The position numbers and the translations under genes were made by a program. The notes beneath the pieces are model-generated. The model saw nothing but the letters and a program-made list of their open reading frames with translations. It was not told where the DNA came from and did no database searches. Below, piece after piece: positions 32,571 through 43,317 of a stretch of 64,000 nt of DNA (the stretch's first letter is position 1; the number at the start of each line of letters is the position of its first letter). The stretch is from Chalara sp. BL73 (Eukaryota; Ascomycota; Leotiomycetes; Helotiales), in the NCBI GenBank assembly GCA_918026815.1, contig CAKJVC010000164.1, forward strand, positions 124,001 to 188,000. The letters are read 5' to 3'.

Positions 32571-34995
32571 ATGGAGATAGCTGGCGCAGTATCTGCCACC
32601 ATCCAAATAACCGCATTCGCCGTCAGTGTTGGACAGAAAATTGCAACATTCATCAATGAATCGCGGGAAATTGAAGAAACAAATGGCCGCATCCTTTCTT
32701 CCGCTCGGAATCTTCAAGAAGCCGTGGATGAGGTGCATCAGCTATTGGAGAGAAGACGAATTCAAAATGGCATGCAACCCCTCGGCGATGATGAAATTAA
32801 GATGTGGGGAAAGATTGAAAAGGCACTTCAGCAGGCAAACGCAACGATCGAGATACTTAGTAATAAAATCGAAAGACTCGGAGGTGGAAAGACTTCTCCT
32901 GGTGCATGGAGGAAAGGCTGGATGCAGATGAAAGCTCAAATTCAAAGCCAAGCAATCAGCCAGATTGAATCCCAAATAGACAATAATATCAAATCCCTGC
33001 AACTCATGATACCATGTGTTCAGTGGTAAGGCCTACTCTTTTTTAAATTCATCTCATCGTAATGCAACAGTCTACATGGTGCTAACTATGACTAGGTTTA
33101 TCCATGACGAAACGCAAGAATTTATGCGAGCTGGGTTCGAATCAATGGCCAAAATATACAGAGAGATGCAAGACAGTATATATCGATTAGAAGAAAGCAT
33201 ACAGGGGCACTCGATGTTGTTTACAGGCTCATCGGAAGGGGAAGGCGTGTTTGGGGACGTCAAGTTCGCTGCGGAGGACTTGTCAGGCGAAACCCTTGCT
33301 CTTAATTCGAATATAGCTTCCGAATGCATTGACTTTGCACAATCACTTATCGAAAAAATCTCCAAGTCCGGAAGCATGACAGATAGCTCAAACCAGAGTC
33401 AGACCAATCAGGACTTGCCACTAGGTCATCTCCCAGAAGCGCCTAGTAGTCCGTCTTTCAGAAATTCGGCGCCACGACCAGCAATTAGCAGTAATTCATC
33501 GCTAATGGCTATCACTACGGGCAACAACCATATTGCGGACCCCCCACAACATGCGAGGCATATGCGTAGACCGTATGAAGGCTCTGATAAAACTGAAATT
33601 GAAGATGAAGATGTCCTCAGGGATCATATCGACAACAACTATCGGGCAGCGTTCGAATCAGTCAGCCACAGATCATTTGAGAAAGCAGAGTCACAAATTC
33701 GAGCGGCTATTGCTACTGCGGAGCAACTAGAGACCGTTTACAACTTTCCCTTCGAGAATAGAATTGAGTATTCAGAAACTCTAGGCCATATTCTAACAGA
33801 AAGGCAGCAATTCCGGGAAGCGGAGCATGTGTATCAAGGGCTCTTAAATCAATTGAATGGACGGCCGTCTGGTACTTTAGTTGAGTGTCGACTGCGTTAC
33901 GCACTCGCAACGCTGTATAAAGCGGAATATCGGTTACATCCTCGGCAGGACGCATCCGACCGGTTGCTCAAAGCATGGGCTAACCATGCCATACTGGCTC
34001 ATCGAATTGCCACTCAGGCCAGCGCAGGCCAACAATCAGATCCCGGACCCACTTCGCGATCACATCCGACCCTCCGTCAAACAGCTGAAATGATGGTGGA
34101 GCTATTCACATATAAGGGTATGATAATAGAAGCCAACACCTATAGGCAGCGGTATCTGAACAGTCCCGCACGCAACTCATCATCCCAAATGGCAACAGGA
34201 CTACGCCGTAGCTCCTTTGTGGTGCCTCCGAGTCCGCCAGATTCTGAAAGTACTCCCAATCGAAATATGCCTCGCGGATCTGTTGTATCTGAATACAGTC
34301 TCTCCTTTCCAGTTTCGAGTAGAACAAATGATCCGATAATAGAGCTTATTGAGAAGTCTGACCATGCAACGCTCAATTGGTATCTAAATTCATCTGGCGC
34401 TCTCATCAACACGGAACAACGCAACGACAGAGGACAAACCTTATTGTTACTTGCTGTCGCTAAAAGAAATCCCATAATAGTTGGGCTTTTCTTGGAATAT
34501 AAAAAAAGTCCTCCTGATACCAAGGCTAAAGACAGTAGTGGTAATTCAGTGCTTCACTACGCCTTACGAGGGTCGAAAGGTGAAGAGATAGTAGAGATGC
34601 TCGTCGCCCATGGGGCCGATGTAAATGCTGCCACAAGTGATGGGACGACCCCCCTTCACCTCGCTGTCGAAAATAACAAATCTAGATCCCTGGAAATCCT
34701 CATTGATAACAAGGCAAGCCTGGAAGCAAAGGATCACGCTGGAAGAACGGCAATGGGCATAGCTATCAAAAAAAAGAGGCATGAACTTGTGCAAATTCTT
34801 TCTACGGCCGGCGCAACTCTAGACATGGCCTTGTCCAATGATCCGGCATACAGAGAATTTTTTAGGGACTTGGAGATAGATGGAATAATTCCGAGACCTC
34901 AGACAGGTAGTCGTGAGGAAGCTCCACAAAGAGGTAGCCCCGTCTCCAACGGTCCGGCATCAGTTAAAAACCGCATTTTCAGGTGGCCATGGTAA
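32571..34995 (+). CDS. ankyrin-repeat protein with fungal NLR-like N-terminal domain
   Basis: Exons 32571-33025 and 33096-34995 (70-base intron) give 784 residues. The N-terminus (MEIAGAVSATIQITAFAVSV... then an amphipathic helix bundle to about 150) resembles the N-terminal domain that many fungal NOD-like and ankyrin proteins carry ahead of their sensor modules. A low-complexity Ser/Pro region follows. A helical region with repeated pairs (about 350-470; EAEHVYQGLLNQL) resembles TPR. Four ankyrin repeats lie at about 600-740, recognisable from GQTLLLLAV, GNSVLHYAL, GTTPLHLAV and GRTAMGIAI. No nucleotide-binding domain is present. It lies in a HET-rich stretch, so a role in recognition or signalling is plausible but inferred. 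Confidence 0.8.
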
Positions 34996-35632
34996 ATCTA
35001 TCGACCATACATTATAAACAGCTGAATCTTTGTTCTCTGTGTATTGTCCGCCAAGTTCCAAACAATTCCTCATTCCAAGTAATATTCCATCCTGTAGCTT
35101 CAATTCAAGAAATCTCCTCCAATTAGCCACAAGCCCTATAGCACCAGAGACCAAATTTAACCAACAATGGGACTCAAACGGAATTTCAGAGATGTAAATC
35201 TGATGGCCAAATTGTTACTTGTTACCAGTTTAGGCGTCATTAACTCGACCAACAAAGCCAGCACTTGTCATGTAAGGATCCACATCTCTCGTCCCTTTGT
35301 CATGGCAACAAGGGACTTTTTTCTTTCGCGGCATTGATTTTATATTGCTATTGTTTGTATCAGAGCCTTTCTCGCTCATTGTTGTGAAGGTTACTCGGAC
35401 AAAATATGTCTGGACTGTGGGCTAATAACATTCATATCCCAGAGTAATAAAGTTATCCAGCCATTAACGAAACAAATATACATGAACAAGTTAAATTTCT
35501 TGCATTTATACAGAGTTTTCGTGCTGTATACGATGTTCGCGACACCAGAAACTCTACGTGCGCAGCAGACAAATATCTGCAACACCTTCAATCTATGTGG
35601 ACAACGAATCTTCGCCAAAACCCGTAACCAAA
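34996..35632. other. intergenic region
   Basis: No supported gene. This is the 3' flank of the ankyrin gene and the leader of a small acidic protein. Confidence 0.4.
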
Positions 35633-36031
35633 ATGTCATTAAACGAAAAGATGACACATTCCACTTCGGACTCACAAAGCCCAGAGGATTCGATTCTTGT
35701 AGAGTTATCACAGCCTGCACGAGGCCAAGCCGAACTAACAGACAATAACTCTGCAGAGCTTGATCAAGACATTGATGAGGGCTTGGATGATCCGCTAACC
35801 GAAGAAATGATAGACGAGTATCTTCAAAACAGAGCGGAATACGATCAACTTCTCAATGATGAACAAGATCTTGAGGAAGAGCTACCTTTGCAGCTACAGC
35901 GACTCAACAAAATACGGAAAGGGCTAGGAGAGCAAATATCCAAAAATGAGATTACGGAGGAAAATCTATTAGCGAAGCCAAATCAGGCGTTGCTTCAGGC
36001 AGTGTTTAAGGTGATTGAAGAAAGTGAGTAG
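35633..36031 (+). CDS. small acidic hypothetical protein, 132 residues
   Basis: I do not recognise it. From the ATG at 35633 it is Ser/Thr-rich for about 30 residues. It is then strongly acidic and helical (DDPLTEEMIDEYLQNRAEYD, then EDLEEELPLQ-like segments), with a coiled-coil look to residue 130. No signal peptide or membrane segment. The upstream frame is open to a GTG, so a spliced longer form is possible. The next gene is also acidic and also orphan. Confidence 0.45.
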   Translation: MSLNEKMTHSTSDSQSPEDSILVELSQPARGQAELTDNNSAELDQDIDEGLDDPLTEEMIDEYLQNRAEYDQLLNDEQDLEEELPLQLQRLNKIRKGLGEQISKNEITEENLLAKPNQALLQAVFKVIEESE

Positions 36032-36398
36032 TCTACATATGCCCTTGAGCATTCGGTAGCTATGGCACTAGCCGGTGCTTTCGAACAACTATTCGAGGAA
36101 CAGGATTAAGGCGTGCAGATACGGCTGATATTAGGAGCTTCGATAATTCTAGAGTAGATATGTATCCAAAATTTCCACCGAATTCCAATTTATAGAACAA
36201 CTAATTTCGTGCTGAATGCCTTAACTCAAAGGAAAGAACAATGTAGTACAGTTATTAGAACAAATTTTGTATCAGGTACTTGTAGATTCCAATCCTCCGC
36301 TCACTTATGACCTATAAATAATTTGAGCAATCAGCCACTCCCATCACATTCAGGTGAAGCATAGTAGAATCTCTTCATATCAAAAGGATTCATTTAGG
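36032..36398. other. short intergenic region
   Basis: Nothing recognisable; separates the two small acidic orphan genes. Confidence 0.4.
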
Positions 36399-37034
36399 AT
36401 GGCTGATCCTCTCGGATTACTGTACAATCCCAGAGTGGAGGAAAGAGAACGGCAAATGGGAAAAGCGTGGCGTGATGAATGGCGGAAGTACGCAGCCCAA
36501 AGGTACGAAGAGCGATACAAGGAGCGTCAACAAGAAGCGGAGCTCCTCACCCCAGGAACCCTTAGCTATGATCTCGCTCATGAAGAAGCAAAGCGAGCCT
36601 ATGAAGAATGGCAGAGCTGCCTTACAAATACGGGTGACACAGCTTCAGATGAGTTGGCTGATTTGCAGCATATGGAACCCGACGAATGGGAGGAGGGACT
36701 CAGGGGCTGGGAGAATGTCGGGTATTTTTCTTCTTCCCCTTCTGACGACATTGGTAATGGCGGTGAGTACGATGATAACTTTGCAAGAAGAAACGTTGGG
36801 CTTGCGGAGATCGTAGGCAAGCGACGGTTCCGGCATACTGACGTGGAAGAGGCAGATGTCAAAACCCAAGTTGAGCTCTCCCCAAAGCAGTTTGAAGACC
36901 TGGTCGCGGCACTCGAGGAGACGATTCTGGAGCAGCCAGGACCAAAGCGGTTCCAGGCCAATGTGGAGCTCTCTCAGGAGGAGCGGGAAGATCTTGTGGC
37001 GGCATTCGAGGACCCAATTGGCCGGCAGGCGTAG
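36399..37034 (+). CDS. charged hypothetical protein with duplicated C-terminal motif, 211 residues
   Basis: I do not recognise the family. The first 60 residues are a highly charged helix (WRDEWRKYAAQRYEERYKER). The middle is acidic with EWEEGLRGWENVGYF. The last 55 residues contain two copies of one motif: VELSPKQFEDLVAALEETI and VELSQEEREDLVAAFEDPI, 32 residues apart. This internal duplication, with its conserved VELS-x4-EDLVAA-x-E core, favours a real protein. No signal or membrane segment. It follows the small acidic gene by 0.37 kb in the same direction; whether they are linked is unknown. Confidence 0.55.
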   Translation: MADPLGLLYNPRVEERERQMGKAWRDEWRKYAAQRYEERYKERQQEAELLTPGTLSYDLAHEEAKRAYEEWQSCLTNTGDTASDELADLQHMEPDEWEEGLRGWENVGYFSSSPSDDIGNGGEYDDNFARRNVGLAEIVGKRRFRHTDVEEADVKTQVELSPKQFEDLVAALEETILEQPGPKRFQANVELSQEEREDLVAAFEDPIGRQA

Positions 37035-37897
37035 ATAGGTAGGTGCACAGGTAGGTAAGCAAAATAGATAATCCTTGAGAGGATATGGCGTGAATGATGT
37101 TGATGTTTCTTCGGTTTTTTAATTTGTTCCAAGAAATTATTATCATGTTTCATTATTTTCCATCGTTCGAATTAACTTTGTGTGTATAATAAGCTTTTGT
37201 TCTCAAAACTAAGATGTGGTTATTGTAACGCTTTGTTTAATCCACACTATTCTGAGGTTCGGCTCCACCTTCCGATTTAACGTCTGTCCCTGTGAGCCGA
37301 GACGCACTGTGTCACGAGACAGATCTCCAGTTTTGGAACCATAAAAATTTTCTTGGCAAGTCTATTAAGTTATTATTTATATGTCATTTTCTTTAACTAT
37401 TTCTCCTTAAAAAGACTGCTTAGAAATACAAAAAAAGCCATGGTTGATTATGCTGTCGATTGTTTTATTTATGCCGCTAATCGCTGTTTTGGCTATCCCC
37501 CCTTGTTCAATCGCGACTATTAAAGCTTTTTCAAAATTCGGAGCATTTGAGGAAAGGTCCTGTAACGAAATAATACAGCCTTAATCTTACAGTTCATTGT
37601 TCAGCCTTACATTCCACGATCTCCTGGATTACCTAAGTGATACTGTGTGCGGGGCGGATAAGACCAAGCAGGCTACAGTACACGGGGCGGTTGATTTTTG
37701 TTGCCAAGTCTTTGACCTCAACCTCACAGGGCAAAATTGTTTTGCAATGCTCTGTCGTGAATCTCAGTGGCTTTGTTTCATCTCCGCCCCAAAAAGCAAA
37801 GGGGCTGTGTACGCCCAACTCGTCCTCGATATATGATTGCATTGATCGATATGTTTACTTCATCTCAATATCTTGTGTTTCCAGCATTAGCCTTGCG
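37035..37897. other. intergenic region upstream of a HET-like gene
   Basis: AT-rich, no gene seen. The frame leading into the HET-like gene is open from about 37637, but the family start fits the ATG at 37898. Confidence 0.4.
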
Positions 37898-39995
37898 ATG
37901 TCAGACTCCTCCAGCACCTCACCAGCACCCCAGCGGACCAATGCTGATGATTCTGCTGGCCGGGAAGGACCAGTCGCTCAATTTGGCCGTTTTGTAGATG
38001 GCCATCTTAAGCTCATAAAGAAGCGCACCACGGATCTTGAATATGTTGCCATCTCCCATGTCTGGGGTAAGATCGAGTGGATCCCAGAAGTACCAAACAT
38101 TGACGGTGAAGTACTTGCCTCCCCACGAAAGGCTGAGTTCATCGAGAACAGATTACCAGCTTTGGTTGGTGATACAGCCTTCTGGATGGACACTTTGACT
38201 GTAAACCAGAGGAACCCAGCTGAAGTGATTGCGAACGTGCAAATCATTCCAACAATCTTCCGCGATGCTATCCGCACAATTGCCATCCGCGAGGGTGGAG
38301 GTATATACGAGTGCTGCGCGAGGGAAGTGAGAGGGTTCACGAACTGGCAGAACTTTCAGGAGAAGCTTTTCGGACACATCAGCGTACATTGGAAGCAAGC
38401 GCTTGACGAATCCTACTTGCAACGACTTTGGACACTGCAAGAATGCCTTCTATCTCATACCATAGAATTTGTCGTTGACAGACCAGGTAAGATCTTAAGT
38501 GTAAACGCTTACGCAATGTTCGTCGTTGACTTTCCCAGACCAGCCGGAAGAAGTTCTTGATACATCAGACGTTTACAGATATCAAACACAAGTTGAGCAG
38601 GTCTGCGACTCGCTATTCGCACTTGCGTATGCTTTCGCGGGTGATCTTCCTGGTATTCACAGATTCATCCGGGCATATGTTGATGGGGGAACCGTTGAGA
38701 GACGGAAAAATCTGGAGCGAGATGAATCGGAGGATATCTATACTGGAATGTTCAGGGAGGTCCAAATCGCTTCCAACAGATGTGCCAGCATGCCCCGGGA
38801 TTATATCTTCGCCACAATGCCTCAGTTTCCCTGGTACCATTATCCTCTTGAGGCAGAGCATATGAATTTCAGTGACATCTTCGTGGACTTATACAAGCAG
38901 GCCTCCGGAGCGGGACATGCGTTTGCCGCCAGAATCACCCAGTCGATGACAGATCCGAAAGCTTCTGGGGAGAATGCCTGGTTTCCCAGCGTGCAGCAGC
39001 CTGAGCCGAAATGTCTTGGGGACTTTCTGAAACTTCTGGGCCAGAGATTGCCCAAAACTCCGAATAATATCCACCTCACCACGGTCGTAAAAATCATCGA
39101 GATTCCTGAGTCCCCCAATGATCAACCGGACCTCGTCCTCGAACTGATCGAGTCTGCAATGAATTTTTCGGAGCAAACATGGCAAGCATCCCACAAAGGC
39201 GGAGAGCTCTCGAAATTTGGAAGCTTTCCAAAAGTTGAATGGGAATTCAATTTGATTGATGCAATGCGTTCAGGATGGATACCCAAGGGCATCCCTCTCA
39301 GTCAGCCACAAATTCGAGTGATAAAAGATGGCGACGAGTCACTAATGCTCGTTGGAACTCATCAGGAGTATGAAGAAGACCCAATGGAAGAATTGTTTTC
39401 GGGTATATTTGGAAACCCCGATGGAGATGAAAAAGAAGAATACGTCACGCTCCTTGAACAGTCCAGGAAGATCTTGGATCACATGTGGTGTGGCTTGGAT
39501 CGCTCACTCAACAAGTCACAAGCATCGGATTGGAAGTTCTACAGGCGTAAAATGCGGGGAAACTGGTCGAAGCCTTTGCTGCGAATGATTCTTCTGCAAG
39601 CAGCGATGGTTAGTTGTGGCATCGGTTTGTCTGCGACGACTTGGATTCGCAGAAGATTTGAACCCGTTTGCGTCAAGTACAATAAGGTATCTCTCCTTGG
39701 GCTCCTTGCAAAGCATGCTCGTGGTGAAGGGCTTCGTCGAATGTATAGTGTTGGACGGCACCTTGAGGGGGAATCTTTTGGGAAGGACTTGGCTCTTGTA
39801 GATCCAGTGACAAAATTCCCAGTGGGATTACTGCCTGACTTTCTTCCCCTCATCCGGACAGATAAGCAGTTTGTTGAGCGGTCGTACATACTTTACGATG
39901 GACTTGTGGAGTTTGTTGGGCCGCAAGGGGCCAAGTTTTTGCACGCACCTCTTGACAAAATCTCGGAATCGAAGGCAACAGAGGAGGCTGAATAA
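37898..39995 (+). CDS. divergent HET-domain-like protein
   Basis: Exons 37898-38486 and 38539-39995 (52-base intron) give 681 residues. HET-type blocks are present but altered: EYVAISHVWGK (about 48-58); FWMDTLTVNQ where WIDxLCINQ is usual; IPTIFRDAIRTIAI; and RLWTLQECLLS (about 180). The rest (about 200-680) has no named domain but includes conserved-looking segments such as YIFATMPQFPWYHYP, reminiscent of the RDYIFATMP motif seen after some HET domains. A soluble protein, probably acting in non-self recognition like other HET proteins. Divergence of the second block may mean altered function. Moderately sure. Confidence 0.75.
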
Positions 39996-40846
39996 TATAC
40001 TGTATCCGAGATCTCTTATACAGTACCCTTCCTTCGAAACCACTTCATATCTAGACAGACGGGACCCTCACTCAACACACAGGGCTCCATTAGCAACTCC
40101 AAGAAAAGGGGACGAAGCCAATTTTGCAAGCGACTGTATCTATAAAATCGGCGATACTCATTTCGCCTTTTGCTGTGGAGCGCAAAGAGAGAAGAAGTGA
40201 AAACCGAAAGTGAAAAGCCGGAAGTTTGTCACGCTGAAGCACTTCCCAAGGAAGGGGATGGTCGATTTTGTTGGCTGCGCACAGGGTCCACTTTTGCTCT
40301 AACTTAATCGGAGGATGTCGGGAAACAGGAATTTTCCGGCAAGGCACGCGCAGCCACAAACGTTTAGCAGCCACAAATTTTATTAAAATTTTACCGAGGT
40401 TACTATAACCACACCACTACTGCCCAGGATCCTTGATCGCTTGATTGGAGGAGGTATCAGCCTATGTAGCGACGGCGTATGACATAGCGCGTTCTAGCCG
40501 CCATAAGACTGAGAATCCCGTTTTAGCATTTATAATAAAGCCTGGATATCTATATTCAATTGTTTAATAAGTTTAAAAAGTGGAAAAAGCTTAATGGTGG
40601 TGTTGCGAGTCGAGAAGTCTATTATAGTGTCAAAGGAGGGCCCTCTGTAAATTCAAAAGGGCTGGGACGACGTGGTTATAATTTTCGGAATTAATAGGTC
40701 AGGAGTGTTCGAAAGAGGCATATAATACAACTGAAATAGAAATAAATAGAAATTGTTATACGTTCACAGATTTTTAGTCGCCTGAACTCGTAGTACCTAT
40801 GTTTTGTCTCGTTACAGGGTGCGTCTCGGCACGCAGGGATAGACGT
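39996..40846. other. flank between HET-like gene and transposon
   Basis: About 0.85 kb, no gene seen. The piggyBac-type left inverted repeat begins at its right edge. Confidence 0.45.
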
Positions 40847-40868
40847 TATCCCTTTAACCGCCAATGCG
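40847..40868 (+). repeat. left terminal inverted repeat of the piggyBac-type element
   Basis: Reads TATCCCTTTAACCGCCAA then TGCG. It pairs with 42808-42829 in reverse complement, with one mismatch at 40865. Confidence 0.8.
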
Positions 40869-40954
40869 GCGGGAGTAGCCGCAATAAGTGGGGCGGTGGC
40901 CAATCAGAAGCCGTATTTCAAGTCAAATTCATTGAAATCTACCTTCTATTGCTT

Positions 40955-42705
40955 CTATTCTACTAGATTCTCATGATACCACTCAAAACAGTCGCCTGTC
41001 GTACAGAGGGGTGCCTGACATGTAATACATGCATACCTAGATGCAGGAGGACGTTGATTGCCTGTAATATCCCCTAGAATCCTGCGTTTTAAAGGTACCC
41101 TTACATAGCCTCTTGCTTTGCAAGCATAACAGTCTCGACAGCTAGCTGTAAACTCCAATTTGTGATCTGAATCGATATTTGGTGATATACGAGCTTTTCT
41201 TTTGCGTGGCGTTTGTTGAGCTTTTTTCATTAGAGCTGTAGAAAGCTCTATTCTGAACGCTTTTTAAGTTGTAAATCTTTGCGTATTAGAAGCTTCAAAA
41301 TAGAAGGAAAAAAGATAACAATTGACTAGAACAACGTTGAATAAAAAGTGCCAAATAGCGTGCCATCCTCCTTTGCGAATACGTCGTAAACCAGAGTTGT
41401 ATAATCTTAGTTGATCAGCTTGATCAACAGCGTTCATTTGATGATTGTAATCGTCGACGAATTGAGGTATTGATAGCTTTTTTGTAGGCGAATCACCAAA
41501 AGGAACCCTAGCTGTTTTAGCTGAAGAGGAGGTTTCTGAAGAGCGTTTGCGTTCTCGAATGATTGTACTTTGGCCATCTGATATTGTAGACTGAAACAGG
41601 ACCAAAGCGTTATCTTTCCAGGCCAAAAAACAAATATTTTGGTCTTCCGAAGGTCGAGTAATCAAGGTTCCCCAAGGTATTTCATCTTTTGCTTTGTCAA
41701 TAGCTTTTTTTTGTACTAGATCTTTCGATATGCCAAAATTTTTTCGGCATGTACCGGTAGCTCCTATTCCTCGGTCTCGAAGTACTTTCAACAGCTTTGT
41801 GGACGTAAAAAGGTTATCTAGATACACGCAGTACCTGAATTTAGCTGTAGGAAGCTTTGAAATTAAGTACGGAACGACAGCGGCTGTAGGATTCGTCTTA
41901 AGCTCTGTTGGAAGTACAACGTTTTGAGGCCCTCGATTTTTGCCTTTCCCTTTTTTGTGAAAACACCATACAAGCATATAACCTTTTTGAGCTAAGCACC
42001 ACACTTTATAACCTTCTGAAATAGGTTTAGAAGGTATTGTAAGAGTATCTTTTAATCTGCCGGCAAATCGAGCCATAGCCTCGTCAACAACTAAATCGCG
42101 GCCAGGCATCCAAAGTTGCGTGCAAGTAGACTGAATGTACGTATTTAAAAGTTCAACCTGAAGTAAAAGTAAAGTCAGTTTACTATATAATACAGTATCA
42201 AATTGCTTCAAACCTTCTGGAATACGTCACGCGCATCAAGTCTAGAAAGCTGCAAAAATCGATGTATGTCCTCCCATCGATTTTTACCCATTGTTTGAGC
42301 TACTATTGTATGTCGAGGCATCGATTCTGAGGTGCTCCAATACATCTGAATATTGTTTTCTATATGTAATCCCATATAAATCCATATTCCCATATATCCG
42401 TACAACTCAGCAATTGTGATAAGCTGGACAACGCGTGCACCTTTAGAACGAGAGCCATCAAGTTTCTCTCTCGATATGTAGTCATTTGTGTTCTCAACTA
42501 TCGTATTCAGCTGTTCCTGAGTAAAGAACAGGCTCCAAATAGCTAGTGCGTCGTTTGGCGCAACATGTGTAGAAAGTGTGATATTAAAGTCGAAATGAGG
42601 GCATTCAAGAGGAACAAACTGTGTGCCAGTCGTTGTAGTAGGAAGAATATCAGGTCTTAGGGTTCCTGGATCAGTAGAATCAGCAATAGTATCTTTAGTA
42701 GGCAT
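40955..42705 (-). pseudogene. piggyBac-type transposase (DDE_Tnp_1_7) interrupted by one in-frame stop
   Basis: Exon 1 is 42705-42214; after a 56-base intron, exon 2 starts at 42157. The frame gives 461 residues to a TAA at 41264-41266. The three catalytic aspartates of the family are present: D189 (LVVDEAMARF), D278 (VYLDNLFTS) and D409 (MNAVDQAD). Past the TAA the same frame continues without further stops for 102 codons and encodes the usual C-terminal cysteine-rich domain (CRDCYACKARG; CITCQAPLC then C-x-x-x-YH), which binds DNA or chromatin in piggyBac transposases. A single C-to-T change in a glutamine codon would explain the TAA. The catalytic core may still be made without its cysteine domain. 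All else looks young and intact. Confidence 0.85.
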
Positions 42706-42807
42706 GGTTGTGGTGTTGTGATAAAGCTGTTGTTGTATGAAGGTCAAAAACGCGATATTCTATTATTTTGATGGGGTAGCATCACGTGATTGATTACAGG
42801 GATTGGT

Positions 42808-42829
42808 CGCTTTGGCGGTTAAAGGGATA
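42808..42829 (-). repeat. right terminal inverted repeat of the piggyBac-type element
   Basis: Reverse complement of the left arm with one mismatch; contains TTAA at 42819-42822. Confidence 0.8.
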
Positions 42830-43317
42830 CACTCTCTTGAGTTTTGTATACCTAGCTCGCACTAGAACAAAGAGTTAGTCTATCTTTGTCTTTGTATATG
42901 GATACTAGGTAGTTAGACTACAGCCCGTTAGAAATTTAAGCTTGGCAGTGGAGATAAGATGCGTTCCTTTCAATTCATGGGTTTGATGAACAAATTCTGG
43001 TTTCCGTTGCTGTGTAGCTAGCCGCTAGGTATTGATTGGTGCTCCAGATCAGGGTTAGCGCTTAATTTCTGTTAGGAACTCTTCCCCACACTTCGATTCT
43101 TACGCTCGTTGGATATCTCAATAGTCACGAATATAAGATATTTCGCACTGAGAAACTGTTTTAATCTGTTTCTATAAGATACTTGAGCTGTAGCATTGTG
43201 AAGCTCACCCCATTTGTCCAGACTCAGGTTTAGTCAATAATTACATTACAAGTATTTCAAGCCAAAATATCCCGATTCTACGCCAGTTTGGATATTATCT
43301 GCACCATTCTTACCATA
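42830..43317. other. flank between transposon and broken HET gene
   Basis: No gene seen; presumably the promoter of the HET pseudogene at 43318. Confidence 0.4.

Larger units (their letters stand above)
40847..42829 (-). mobile_element. piggyBac-type DNA transposon, about 2 kb
   Basis: The ends carry a 22-base inverted repeat with one mismatch (40847-40868 and 42808-42829). Each arm contains the TTAA that piggyBac elements use as target, followed by CCGCCAA(T/A)GCG inwards. Taking TTAA as the duplicated target, the element spans 40854-42822. The mirrored TATCCCT just outside TTAA may mean that the true repeat extends outwards. Between the repeats lies one minus-strand transposase gene, interrupted by a stop. 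The element sits between HET genes. Confidence 0.8.
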
